60,814 nt of DNA. Origin: an uncultured Alteromonadaceae bacterium (GTDB lineage: Bacteria > Pseudomonadota > Gammaproteobacteria > Pseudomonadales > Halieaceae). Where the stretch lies: positions 1 to 60,814 of the forward strand of contig CAJYAI010000008.1 of NCBI GenBank assembly GCA_913064725.1, in the 5' to 3' direction. Below the pieces are notes generated by a model that worked only from the letters and a program-made list of their open reading frames with translations, did no database searches and had not been told where the DNA came from. The number at the start of each line of letters is the position of its first letter. Positions within the stretch are counted from its first letter, which is position 1. The position numbers and the translations under genes were made by a program. This document shows, piece after piece, positions 44,389-53,048 of this stretch.

Positions 44389-44796
44389 TTAGCCTTTGTC
44401 GGTCGCCCAACTTACATTGTATTGACCGGCCTCTCTCGCCGCATCGGCAACGTCCGCAACGACGCCAGATGTTGCGCCTTTACTGACCTTGATCGTCACC
44501 GGAGCCTCGGGGTCCTCAGCAAGCAAGCGCTGGATATTCGCACGCACCGCTCGTACATCAACGCGACGATTCTCCATCCACAGTTGATTGTCGGACGCAA
44601 TTTCTACCACGATACTGACTGAATCATTTGGATCCTGCGGCTGATTGTCGTCAGGTCGATTGATTTCAATACCCGCTTCCTTCAAAAAGGACGCCACCAC
44701 AATGAAGAAAATGAGCATGATAAATACGACATCAAGCATTGGCGTCAGATCAATTTCCGCACTTTCCTCTGCCTGTTGCTTTGCTATTCTTCTCAC
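44389..44796 (-). CDS. ExbD-family proton-channel subunit 1
   Basis: A 135-residue ExbD/TolR protein. It has nearly the same membrane segment as subunit 2 (EIDLTPMLDVVFIMLIFFIV) with the same Asp. Its periplasmic part differs (VVEIASDNQLWMENRRVD). The close similarity suggests duplication inside the operon. It follows the small ExbB gene by 23 bases and works with it in the inner membrane. Confidence 0.9.
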   Translation of the reverse strand: MRRIAKQQAEESAEIDLTPMLDVVFIMLIFFIVVASFLKEAGIEINRPDDNQPQDPNDSVSIVVEIASDNQLWMENRRVDVRAVRANIQRLLAEDPEAPVTIKVSKGATSGVVADVADAAREAGQYNVSWATDKG

Positions 44797-44819
44797 TTAA
44801 TTGCCCTCATCTCGCCACA

Positions 44820-45341
44820 TCAGTGGTCAGAAGTCAGTTGGTCCTCGAGAAGCTGCTGCTCACGCAGAGCGATTCGCTGTAGCTGCGTGTTGGCAAACAA
44901 CCCTGACAACGCTGCAACCATGCCGGCCATCGTTGGGATAGTTGACCGCTCAACACCACCAGCCATGGATTTTGCATCACCACCACCCGTTACAGCCATC
45001 ACGTTGAAGACTTCGATCATCCCCGTAACCGTACCAAGCAAACCAAGCAACGGACACAAAGCAACGCAGGTGGCAATAAGTGCCATGTTGTCATTAATAA
45101 CACTTCGGCTTTCCGATAGCAGCTTTGAACGGATCTGCTTCGCATTCCAAGACTTGCGCTCCGGTCTTACTTCCCAGGCGTTGACAGCGGTCATCCGGTC
45201 TGATTTCCAGCCGCCACCTAGAAAATAAATGAAGCGCTCGATAATCAACGTCCACATGAAAAACACGAGGGTGGCGATAATCCAAAGTACGTCGCCGCCC
45301 TTGTTCATGAACGCCATAATGGTATCGAGCAATTCTGCCAT
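44820..45341 (-). CDS. ExbB-family proton-channel protein (short form)
   Basis: A 173-residue MotA/TolQ/ExbB protein with three membrane segments: IIATLVFFMWTLIIERFIY, ATCVALCPLLGLLGTVTGMI and TMAGMVAALSGLFANT. The LLGLLGTVTGM signature is intact. Size resembles ExbB2 of Vibrio TonB2 systems. It forms the proton channel with ExbD. It is paired with the larger ExbB-like protein encoded just upstream. Confidence 0.9.
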   Translation of the reverse strand: MAELLDTIMAFMNKGGDVLWIIATLVFFMWTLIIERFIYFLGGGWKSDRMTAVNAWEVRPERKSWNAKQIRSKLLSESRSVINDNMALIATCVALCPLLGLLGTVTGMIEVFNVMAVTGGGDAKSMAGGVERSTIPTMAGMVAALSGLFANTQLQRIALREQQLLEDQLTSDH

Positions 45342-45368
45342 TGGCTTTAACTCCGTCCAGATACCTGA

Positions 45369-46787
45369 TTAATTACCCGACGCCTCAGAGCGCTCAGCAA
45401 CAATACCCGTCGCCTGTTCGTTGAGGATATGGATTATTTTTTGGGCCCGACCATTGACCACGGTGTGTAGCAGAACCGTAGGAATCGCCACTAGCAAACC
45501 CAGTACCGTGGTAATAAGCGCGCTCGAAATACCGCCGGCCATGGCCTTCGGATCGCCTGCGCCAAAGATCGTGATGGCCTGGAACGTAATGATCATCCCG
45601 GTAACGGTTCCCAAGAGACCCATAAGCGGCGCCACTGCAGCAATAATCTTCAATAGCGTCAAACCCGACTCTAGCTTCGGCGTCTCGCGAAGAACAGCCT
45701 CTGCCATCTTAAGCTCTAAGGTCTCGGTATCAATAGATGGATTTTCCTGGCTAACCAGAAGCACACGACCCAGCGGGTTGTTGGCATTTGCTTCGCTCGA
45801 CTTCAGCTGACTGTTCACAGCCGCACCCATCATGGTCAGCATGATCACGCGCACGATCGCAAGCAAGAAGGCAAACGCACCAACCGCAGTAATGGCGTAA
45901 CCAACATAGCCGCCTTGATGCCACCGCTCCTCAATTGTCGGCGTATCAATGATAGCGGCCAAGAATGAACCACCCGTTGGTCCCGTTGGATCAATACCGA
46001 ACGGATTTAGACCGCCAGTTGCATCGGCTAGGGTCGCAGCCTTCGCAACCGAGCTACCGCCTGGCTGACGAGGCAACTCTGCGAGCTTCTCATTACCGTA
46101 GGAAAGATAATTACCGTCGGCATCGACAATGTTAAACGCACCGATCCGAACCACTTCTCGGCTAGCAATTTCACCCGATGGCGTCGCAACGTCCGCTGTG
46201 AAACGCGATACAACCCCTTGCTGAGTAATCTCGTTTAAGAGCTCGTACCAAACACGCTCGATCTCCTCGATCTGCGGCAGTTTGTCAGAGCCTGTCATCT
46301 TAGCGATCAGATCTTTCAAGAAGCCCTCACGATTAGGGAATTCCGAACTGACAAGTGACACCTCAATGTTGGAAGCCAAATCGCCCGACGCCGCCGTTAG
46401 GTGGCCAAACAATTCAGCAAGCGTTCCCAGGCGCTCTTTCAGTTGCTCCTGCTTCGCCGCAATCAACAGCTCGTTATCCTCAAACTGCTTCTCAAGCCGA
46501 GCAGACCGACGCTCTTCGGCCGCTCTCTCTCGCTCTGCACGATTGAGCTCCGACTGCTGATTGGCTTTGTCTTGAGTGAATCGTTGTTCACGAGCCTGAT
46601 TTTCACCTGCGGCGCGCGACCGCCCCTGCTTGACGAGGTCGAGTAGGTCACTCATATTTTGCGCTGCCACTTCTTGTGGCGTAGGTCCAGCCGGCACTTC
46701 TGGCGCAGCTTCGTCTTGCGCTACGGCGCCGCCTGCGAACAAACCTGCAATAACAAAGGTCGTTGCTTTTAGAAACTTAGCATTCAT
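45369..46787 (-). CDS. Large ExbB/TolQ-like protein with periplasmic coiled coil (TtpC-like)
   Basis: A 472-residue protein. The signal peptide ends near GGAVAQ (about 24). A long charged coiled-coil region follows (about 60-130, for example ERERAAEERRSARLEKQFED), then a folded periplasmic domain. The C-terminal 170 residues are a MotA/TolQ/ExbB module with three helices and PLMGLLGTVTGMIITFQAI. This layout matches TtpC of Vibrio TonB2 systems, which is needed for transport there. It starts one base after the DUF3450 stop. I assign the TtpC role by architecture. Confidence 0.88.
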   Translation of the reverse strand: MNAKFLKATTFVIAGLFAGGAVAQDEAAPEVPAGPTPQEVAAQNMSDLLDLVKQGRSRAAGENQAREQRFTQDKANQQSELNRAERERAAEERRSARLEKQFEDNELLIAAKQEQLKERLGTLAELFGHLTAASGDLASNIEVSLVSSEFPNREGFLKDLIAKMTGSDKLPQIEEIERVWYELLNEITQQGVVSRFTADVATPSGEIASREVVRIGAFNIVDADGNYLSYGNEKLAELPRQPGGSSVAKAATLADATGGLNPFGIDPTGPTGGSFLAAIIDTPTIEERWHQGGYVGYAITAVGAFAFLLAIVRVIMLTMMGAAVNSQLKSSEANANNPLGRVLLVSQENPSIDTETLELKMAEAVLRETPKLESGLTLLKIIAAVAPLMGLLGTVTGMIITFQAITIFGAGDPKAMAGGISSALITTVLGLLVAIPTVLLHTVVNGRAQKIIHILNEQATGIVAERSEASGN

Positions 46788-46788
46788 C

Positions 46789-47571
46789 TTAGTTGGCCTC
46801 CGGAGCCGCGATAGGCATGTTCAATAATTCAATAGTCGCCTGCTTTTTAGCGATACGAACGGCTTTTCGCACGGTTGCCGAGTACTCGCCGGAAGACAGG
46901 ACTTCCCAGCTACGACTATCGTTATTCCAAGCCCGAGTCTCTGCACCATCGGTGGTCTGCGCCACCAGTGCAACTCGGCCGATTCGCAACATATCCACTT
47001 CGCGATCTGAGCCGTCGACAGCAATGGTATCTGAGTAGGCCTCGATGCCTCGACCGTACTGCAGCTCAATCGAGTAAAGCTCCAAGATCTGCCTAAAGGC
47101 TTCAGCCGCCGTCACATCCGAACGATCCAAATTAGCTCGAACTGCCTCGATATTGCCCTTACGCGTGTCCAGATCAAACGGCATATCGAGATCAATGAAC
47201 TGCTCCAAACCATCGAGCATACGTGCCACCAACGGCGGAATTTGACGCTGGATGACTGCCGCATCCGAAATCGACTGGTCAATATCAGAAATACGGCGCT
47301 CTTGATTCGCAATCTGGCGCTCGAGACGGGCGTTGTATACACGCAGACCGTCAACCTGCTTCATGACGGTCTTAAAGTCGGAGAGCAAGTCTCGTGTCTC
47401 ATCCGCTAAGCGGTCGATTTTAGCCTGCGAGGAGCGAGCCTCAGCAGTGCGATCGATACCTACCTGCGCAATAGCATCGAGCGAGTCAGCGTTCGCAACC
47501 GCAGCACCGCCTAACAAGCCGGAGATCATAGTGGCAGCGCCTAAAAATGTTTTAAGCCGATTGATAGTCAT
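46789..47571 (-). CDS. DUF3450-family periplasmic coiled-coil protein
   Basis: A 260-residue protein with a signal peptide ending near AVANA (about 28). A strong coiled coil spans about 45-100 (KIDRLADETRDLLSDFKTVM then LERQIANQERRISDIDQS). The rest is a compact domain with WNNDSRSWEVLSSGEY. This matches DUF3450, encoded at the head of many ExbB/ExbD/TonB operons. Function is not known; a role in linking the motor to the envelope is plausible. It is the first gene of the seven-gene operon. Confidence 0.85.
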   Translation of the reverse strand: MTINRLKTFLGAATMISGLLGGAAVANADSLDAIAQVGIDRTAEARSSQAKIDRLADETRDLLSDFKTVMKQVDGLRVYNARLERQIANQERRISDIDQSISDAAVIQRQIPPLVARMLDGLEQFIDLDMPFDLDTRKGNIEAVRANLDRSDVTAAEAFRQILELYSIELQYGRGIEAYSDTIAVDGSDREVDMLRIGRVALVAQTTDGAETRAWNNDSRSWEVLSSGEYSATVRKAVRIAKKQATIELLNMPIAAPEAN

Positions 47572-47685
47572 GGGATTTATCTTTCCTCACGCAAAAGAAT
47601 TCGTGGTCCATTAATGAACCGTTTTCCGTCGTTACGGTAATTGCTCGGTCGCAGATCTACTTATTGCTACTTTTTATCAGCAGAC

Positions 47686-47710
47686 GCGAGGTGTGACTCT
47701 AAAGCCTCGC
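47686..47710. repeat. Inverted repeat upstream of the TonB motor operon
   Basis: GCGAGG and CCTCGC flank a thirteen-base loop in the 203-base gap between the folA 3' end and the DUF3450 start. There is no T tract, so it is not a clear terminator for folA; it might be an operator or leader structure for the operon. The rest of the gap shows no gene. Confidence 0.3.
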
Positions 47711-47774
47711 ACCCCTCTACGCAATATTACCGAGGCGCCAATTGTTCAAAATTACGAAATAACAGCGCGTGTTG

Positions 47775-48293
47775 TTACTTCTCCAGCTCAATTATCGAAA
47801 AGTCGTGGCTATTTTGAGTCCCAGCCGCAATATCGCTGCGCGCGATCTCACGCCAGGATTCAAGTTCGGCGAGGTCGAAAAATGCATCTCCCTGAACACG
47901 CCCGTGGACTCTGGTCAAAAATGCTCGCGACGCAAAGGGCAAGGCCTGTCGGTAAACCTCAGCGCCGCCGATAACCATGACGCTGTCAGTACCGTCAATG
48001 AAGGCCTGCCCCTCCGCAACCTCAATAGCCTGTGACATCGAGGTCACTGCGGTTACCGATGCCGCAGTCCAAGCAGAATCACGCGTCAGTATGATATTGA
48101 GTCGTCCGGGTAATGGCCGCCCAATTGACTCGAAGGTTTTTCGGCCCATGATAATCGGGCGTCCCATCGTCGTTCGCTTAAAATGCTGTAAGTCATCTGG
48201 CAGATCCCAAGGGAGGGCATTACCGCGCCCGATCACGCCATTGTCGGCAACGGCGACGACAAGGGACACAGGGAGGGACGTTGTCTCTCTCAC
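47775..48293 (-). CDS. folA: Dihydrofolate reductase
   Basis: A 172-residue enzyme that reduces dihydrofolate to tetrahydrofolate with NADPH. VVAVADNGVIGRGNALPWDL, KRTTMGRPIIMGRKTFESIG and VMVIGGAEVYRQAL are the family motifs. I start at GTG 48291-48293, one base after the thyA stop. A longer reading frame runs back inside thyA but lacks homology. The adjacency to thyA is functional, because thymidylate synthase makes dihydrofolate. Confidence 0.92.
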   Translation of the reverse strand: MRETTSLPVSLVVAVADNGVIGRGNALPWDLPDDLQHFKRTTMGRPIIMGRKTFESIGRPLPGRLNIILTRDSAWTAASVTAVTSMSQAIEVAEGQAFIDGTDSVMVIGGAEVYRQALPFASRAFLTRVHGRVQGDAFFDLAELESWREIARSDIAAGTQNSHDFSIIELEK

Positions 48294-48294
48294 T

Positions 48295-49128
48295 TTACAC
48301 CGCCACCGGCGCCGAGATATTCGGCTCGGGATCGTAACCGACGAGCTCGAAATCCTCGAAGCGGTAGTCATAGACACTAGCTGGCACACGCCTGATGTGT
48401 AACTGAGGTCTCGACTTGGGACGCCGAGCCAACTGCGTTTCGACTTGATCCGCATGATTTCGGTAAAGATGGCAGTCGCCCATGGTTACCACCACCTCAC
48501 CGGGCTCGAGGTCTACTTGCTGACAGAGCATGTGCACCAGCAGTGACACCGATGCGATATTGAACGGCAAACCTAGGAAGGCGTCGCTCGAACGAATATA
48601 CAACATGGCACTGAGTCGGCCATTTGCCACATAGAACTGGTAAAGCAAATGGCAGGGCGGGAGGGCCATGCGGCCTGCTTTTACATTCTCTTGTGGCGAC
48701 ATCGACTCATCGGGCAAATATTCAACGTTCCATGCATGAAAAAGAATGCGTCGGCTTTCTGGCCTATTTCTCAGGCAATCGATCACGTAATCGATTTGGT
48801 TTATTTCTTCGCCACTCTGTGTCGGCCAACGGACCCATTGCGCACCGTAGAGAGGACCAAGGTCTCCCTCTTCTGTGGCCCACTCATCCCAGATTGATAC
48901 CCCATTTTCTCTGAGCCATTGCGTATTGGTATCACCGCTTAGAAACCAGATCAGCTCATTGACGACACTTTTGAAATGCACTTTCTTGGTGGTGAGGAGC
49001 GGGAAGCCCTCATTTAGATCGAAGCGAAGCTGCCGGCCGAATACTGACCGCGTTCCCGTACCGGTCCGATCGCCTCGATCTACACCGTTGTCACGTATAT
49101 CCCTAATCAGATCCAAATATTGCTGCAT
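48295..49128 (-). CDS. thyA: Thymidylate synthase
   Basis: A 277-residue enzyme that methylates dUMP using methylenetetrahydrofolate. [19 protein letters not shown] opens the fold, [13 protein letters not shown] holds the catalytic cysteine and [19 protein letters not shown] the substrate region. Length fits the short (E. coli-like) form. It lies between lgt (10-base gap) and folA (one-base gap) in one operon. The lgt-thyA order is widespread in gammaproteobacteria. Confidence 0.95.
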   Translation of the reverse strand: MQQYLDLIRDIRDNGVDRGDRTGTGTRSVFGRQLRFDLNEGFPLLTTKKVHFKSVVNELIWFLSGDTNTQWLRENGVSIWDEWATEEGDLGPLYGAQWVRWPTQSGEEINQIDYVIDCLRNRPESRRILFHAWNVEYLPDESMSPQENVKAGRMALPPCHLLYQFYVANGRLSAMLYIRSSDAFLGLPFNIASVSLLVHMLCQQVDLEPGEVVVTMGDCHLYRNHADQVETQLARRPKSRPQLHIRRVPASVYDYRFEDFELVGYDPEPNISAPVAV

Positions 49129-49138
49129 GTATTGAGTC

Positions 49139-49930
49139 CTAAATCCTGTCGTTACGTCTGTAGGCCCATAGTATGATTGCCAAGCCCAGGGCGATCATCG
49201 GTAATGATAACAGTTGCCCCCGAGTCACCCAGCCCAGCGCATCAAAGCCTATGTGCGCATCGGGCTCTCTGAAAAACTCGGCCAATGACCGGAAAACTCC
49301 ATAGCCAAACAAAAAGAGTCCCGCTGCCGACCACTGTGGACGAGGCGTCCGCGTGAACCAAAATAGGATGAGAAATAGCAGCACACCCTCCAGTGCAAAC
49401 TGATATAGCTGCGACGGATGTCGAGCCAGCCCCTGAGGGTCGTTGGGGAACACCATCGCCCAGGGCACATCGGTCGGACGGCCCCACAGCTCTTGGTTTA
49501 TAAAATTACCAAGCCGGCCCAAGGCGAGCCCAACGGGCGCGAGCGGCGCAATAAAATCCACCAGGGCCGGGAACGCGATGTTTTTGTGCCGACACAAGAA
49601 CCACATAGCGATGACAACACCAATAAAGCCACCGTGAAAGGCCATACCACCCTCCCACAGGCGAAAAATCCGAAGCGGATCGGCAAATAGGGAGCCGCCG
49701 CCGTAGAACAATGCGTAACCGATCCGACCGCCCAAAATAATTCCGAGCGCTGCATAAAAAATCAAGTCATCAACTTGATCTTCAGCGATGGGGGAATTCG
49801 GTAGTCGTGCTCGCTGCCTCCCAAGCCACCAAGCAAACATTAGCCCGCCGACATAGGTCAGTCCGTACCAGTAGATAGATACAGGACCAAGGGAGACTGC
49901 AACTGGATCTATCTGCGGATACTGAATCAT
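49139..49930 (-). CDS. lgt: Prolipoprotein diacylglyceryl transferase
   Basis: A 263-residue, about seven-helix inner-membrane enzyme that moves diacylglycerol onto the lipobox cysteine of lipoproteins. [13 protein letters not shown] and the signature [15 protein letters not shown] are intact, as is the N-terminal [12 protein letters not shown]. It would modify, for example, the M48 lipoprotein of this window. It leads the lgt-thyA-folA operon. Confidence 0.94.
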   Translation of the reverse strand: MIQYPQIDPVAVSLGPVSIYWYGLTYVGGLMFAWWLGRQRARLPNSPIAEDQVDDLIFYAALGIILGGRIGYALFYGGGSLFADPLRIFRLWEGGMAFHGGFIGVVIAMWFLCRHKNIAFPALVDFIAPLAPVGLALGRLGNFINQELWGRPTDVPWAMVFPNDPQGLARHPSQLYQFALEGVLLFLILFWFTRTPRPQWSAAGLFLFGYGVFRSLAEFFREPDAHIGFDALGWVTRGQLLSLPMIALGLAIILWAYRRNDRI

Positions 49931-50022
49931 ATGCCCCTCCTGCCTTTACTGATCTCGCGATCATGTTGCCCCACCGACTGCCTAAGACCTAGATCAAACG
50001 CAATTCGATCTTCTCGCTAAAT

Positions 50023-50556
50023 CTATGTTCGCCTCGAACGCCTTCTCGGCTTTGTCTTTGGCAAACTAAACGTCATTAACTCAGCCAACGCCGATCTGTA
50101 AACTTGCTGCTTGAAGTCCACTACGGCAGATATGGGGAACCAATAAGTGACCCATTTCCAGTCCTTAAACTCTGGCTTGTCATCAAGATCGAGGCGAACA
50201 GATTCATCGGGGGCATCTAACCTAAGTAAAAACCACTTCTGCTTTTGTCCAACACAGACAGGTGACTCATTTTTCCTTATGAACTTCGCGGGTAAGCGGT
50301 AACGCAACCAGCCTTTGGTAACCCCCAAAATAGTTACATGCTCAGGCAGTAATCCTACCTCTTCTCTCAGTTCTCGATACATCGCCTCTTCGGGGGACTC
50401 ATTGGCATTGATACCGCCTTGAGGAAACTGCCAAGAGTTTCTGCCTTTTACGCGCTTACCCCACAAAACCTGTCCATCTAAATTAGTCACTACGATGCCA
50501 ACGTTTGGCCTAAATCCCGACTCGTCAATGACGCGGTCTTTTTCTGCTGTGCTCAC
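50023..50556 (-). CDS. rppH: RNA pyrophosphohydrolase RppH
   Basis: A 177-residue Nudix enzyme that removes pyrophosphate from RNA 5' ends and so triggers decay. The Nudix box lies at about 47-69 ([17 protein letters not shown] then REEVG), and NSWQFPQGG and RYRLPAKF are typical of RppH. A basic C-terminus ([11 protein letters not shown]) may bind RNA. It starts at GTG. In many gammaproteobacteria ptsP follows rppH before lgt; here ptsP is absent and lgt is next, 92 bases on. Confidence 0.93.
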   Translation of the reverse strand: MSTAEKDRVIDESGFRPNVGIVVTNLDGQVLWGKRVKGRNSWQFPQGGINANESPEEAMYRELREEVGLLPEHVTILGVTKGWLRYRLPAKFIRKNESPVCVGQKQKWFLLRLDAPDESVRLDLDDKPEFKDWKWVTYWFPISAVVDFKQQVYRSALAELMTFSLPKTKPRRRSRRT

Positions 50557-50679
50557 AGATATCCTCTAACAACGCGGGTGCGCGCGCCTGTACTAAAATG
50601 ACAATAAATCGTAGTGTCCCACATCATGAGACTCTCTGCTCGCAACCCACACCGTATAATTCGTTAAAAAGGCCTCACT

Positions 50680-51336
50680 ATGGGTTTAGCGTTATTCGAC
50701 CTCGACAACACTCTTATTGCTGGTGATTCGGATCATTTGTGGGGCGATTTTTTAGTCGCTGAAGGCTTGGTTGACGGCGAATCTCGCAAAGCAACGAACG
50801 AAGCTTATTACCGACAATATCAAGAAGGTCATTTGAACATAAACGAGTACCTCGCCTTCGCACTTGCACCGATGGCCGGCATGACTAAACCCGCAGTGAG
50901 GACGCTGCAGCGACGATTTATGCAGCAGCACGTCGAACACATTTTGTTGGATGCCGCGTTCGATTTACTACAAAAGCACCGATCGCAAGGCGACACACTG
51001 ATCATCGTGACGGCAACTAATACCTTGGTCACGCGACCCATCGCAGATAGGTTAGGTGTCGATCATCTCATTGGCTGTGAGGCTGAATTTAAGAACGGGT
51101 GCTATACCGGAAAACCCACCGGCACACCTTCATTTTCAGAGGGTAAGGTTACGCGCATAAAGCAGTGGTGCACAGAGCACAAAACATCGCTAGAGGGCGC
51201 TATTTTTTACAGTGACTCTCACAATGATCTGCCGCTCTTGCGGGCTGTCCATCAGGCTGTGGCCGTTGATCCGGATGCCACACTACGCGCCGAGGCAAAG
51301 CGGTGTGGATGGGATGTTATCTCACTGCGAAACTAG
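50680..51336 (+). CDS. HAD-IB phosphatase (SerB/phosphoserine phosphatase-like)
   Basis: A 218-residue HAD-superfamily hydrolase of subfamily [19 protein letters not shown] gives the nucleophile Asp7 and acid Asp9. [18 protein letters not shown] gives motif [11 protein letters not shown] the lysine, and [11 protein letters not shown] the C-terminal Asp pair. It probably cleaves a phosphomonoester; the substrate is not certain. Related genes often lie near rppH. Its stop overlaps gcvH in a shared CTAG. Confidence 0.86.
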   Translation: MGLALFDLDNTLIAGDSDHLWGDFLVAEGLVDGESRKATNEAYYRQYQEGHLNINEYLAFALAPMAGMTKPAVRTLQRRFMQQHVEHILLDAAFDLLQKHRSQGDTLIIVTATNTLVTRPIADRLGVDHLIGCEAEFKNGCYTGKPTGTPSFSEGKVTRIKQWCTEHKTSLEGAIFYSDSHNDLPLLRAVHQAVAVDPDATLRAEAKRCGWDVISLRN

Positions 51337-51725
51337 CCTTCCTCGTCACAGAGGACGATGTATTCCTCGGCAGACAGCAGGACATCGAGCTCGCTCATGT
51401 CGTCAGGCTGCATCTTAAAAAACCAGCCGTCATTGAACGCATCAGTATTGACGACCTCTGGTGTGTCCTCTAGTGCTTCATTTATCGCGAAGACTTCCCC
51501 GCCAATTGGCGCATAAATGTCGGAAGCGGCCTTCACCGATTCGACCACCCCCGCTTGATCTCCAGCTGCAATATGATCCCCAACCTCAGGCGTCTCAACG
51601 AAAACAACGTCGCCCAATGCATCTTGTGCGTGTTCGGTAATCCCTACTGTTACCGTACCGTCCTCCTCGCGACGCACCCATTCGTGCGTTTTCGCATAAT
51701 ACAGTTCGGATGGCGTTTGGCTCAT
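51333..51725 (-). CDS. gcvH: Glycine cleavage system H protein
   Basis: A 130-residue lipoyl carrier that shuttles the aminomethyl group between P and T proteins. [17 protein letters not shown] contains Lys65, the lipoylation site, and [18 protein letters not shown] is the N-terminal family block. gcvT and gcvP are not in the window. In many relatives gcvT lies between ubiI and gcvH; here only 118 bases separate them. Confidence 0.95.
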   Translation of the reverse strand: MSQTPSELYYAKTHEWVRREEDGTVTVGITEHAQDALGDVVFVETPEVGDHIAAGDQAGVVESVKAASDIYAPIGGEVFAINEALEDTPEVVNTDAFNDGWFFKMQPDDMSELDVLLSAEEYIVLCDEEG

Positions 51726-51843
51726 AGGTCAGTCCTCTGAAAGGGTAAAGCCAGAAGAATAATGCTGACGAACAAAGCTAGCAATTGGATTATGGCAAAA
51801 TCGGTCAAGTTACATGTCATACAGCACAAGGTCACACTCGAAC

Positions 51844-53046
51844 TCAGGAAGAGCCTGTCGCCTGCTCAACAAACCACTTCTTTGCCATTGGCAGTGTGTC
51901 AACTGAGTTAAGTCCCCAATTACGCATCATGGTAAGTGCTGGATTGCGGGAGCCAAAACCCCATTTAAAGGCCTGCATCATAGCCATCATGCTCAAGTTT
52001 TCACCCTTTCGTTGACGCTCGTAGCGCTTCATCGTCTGCGAGGACCACCATTCGCCTCGCCGCTGATGCACCCGAACAATTTCCTCACCCAACACTTGCG
52101 CATCAGACAGACCTAAATTGATCCCCTGACCTGCGAGCGGATGAATAGCGTGCGCAGCGTCCCCCACCAGAACAAAACGCCCGCGTGAGTAGTCGACAGC
52201 GTGGCATTGAACCAGGGGGAAAACTTGGCGCGCGCCAACAGCAATTGCACGAGGACCACGATCTGATAGCGCCCTGTTGAGACCACCAAGGAAATCATCA
52301 TCGGTCGCGTCGACCCAGCGCTGGCTCAAATCTTCGTCAAGTGACCAAACAATTGAGCAAACATCAGGCTCAGCGAGCGGAAGCAATGCAAGCGGCCCTG
52401 TCGGTAAAAAAGCCTGCCAACATGCTTTGTCATGCCCTGGATTCACTTTTATCGTCGCGACGATTGCGTTCTGGTGATAGCGCCACTCACGTGTCCGGAT
52501 TTGAGCAAGGCCCCTGCTCTTTGATCGCCCACCATCGGCGCCGATCACCAACTCAGCGGCAATAGTTGCGCCATTCGATGTCTCGAGGGCGACGTCATGT
52601 TCACGAATCGACAAACCCTCTAACCGCGTATTCCAGTGTATATCTACATTTGGGTAAGCCTCAGCCCGATGGACTAGCGCCCGCGTCGTAATCGATGACT
52701 CCACGATGTGGCCCAGCGCGTCAATATGGAGATCGCTGGCTGAAAACTGGATCTGACCGGTACCTTCTGCATCCCAGACAATCATGTCCGTATAGGATCC
52801 GATCCGACGCGTGTCCAATATCGATTGCCAGACCCCTAAGCTCTCTAAAAATTTGACTGATGCGGGCGTAAGCGCGGTTACTCGACGATCCCAGTCATGA
52901 ATGCCACGCCCGGATTCAGAGGCGGCAGGCGAGTCATTGGCATCAAAAATCGCTATCCGTAACCCAGTAGAGGCCGCCGCAAGTGCAGTGGCTAGTCCGA
53001 CAACGCCTCCGCCAATAACAGCTACGTCCACTCGCTGGTCCGTCAC
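51844..53046 (-). CDS. ubiI: Ubiquinone ring hydroxylase UbiI/VisC family
   Basis: A 400-residue FAD monooxygenase. VAVIGGGVVGLATALAAA binds FAD, and ELVIGADGGRSKSRGL and FVLVGDAAHAIHPLAGQGINLGL (as FVLVGDAAHAIHP and AGQGINLGL) are the GD and ribityl-binding motifs. It hydroxylates the ubiquinone ring in the membrane. UbiI, UbiF and VisC are close relatives. I choose ubiI because of its position after pepP-ubiH. The gene starts two bases after the ubiH stop. Confidence 0.87.
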   Translation of the reverse strand: MTDQRVDVAVIGGGVVGLATALAAASTGLRIAIFDANDSPAASESGRGIHDWDRRVTALTPASVKFLESLGVWQSILDTRRIGSYTDMIVWDAEGTGQIQFSASDLHIDALGHIVESSITTRALVHRAEAYPNVDIHWNTRLEGLSIREHDVALETSNGATIAAELVIGADGGRSKSRGLAQIRTREWRYHQNAIVATIKVNPGHDKACWQAFLPTGPLALLPLAEPDVCSIVWSLDEDLSQRWVDATDDDFLGGLNRALSDRGPRAIAVGARQVFPLVQCHAVDYSRGRFVLVGDAAHAIHPLAGQGINLGLSDAQVLGEEIVRVHQRRGEWWSSQTMKRYERQRKGENLSMMAMMQAFKWGFGSRNPALTMMRNWGLNSVDTLPMAKKWFVEQATGSS

Positions 53047-53048
53047 GC

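Noticed and set aside
44776-45228. Plus-strand open frame of 150 codons over the exbB gene
   Set aside because: The minus strand encodes ExbB with its three helices and signature, so this frame is a complement artefact.
51726-51843. Glycine riboswitch before gcvH
   Set aside because: The gap is only 118 bases and shows no conserved glycine-aptamer core or tandem hairpins.
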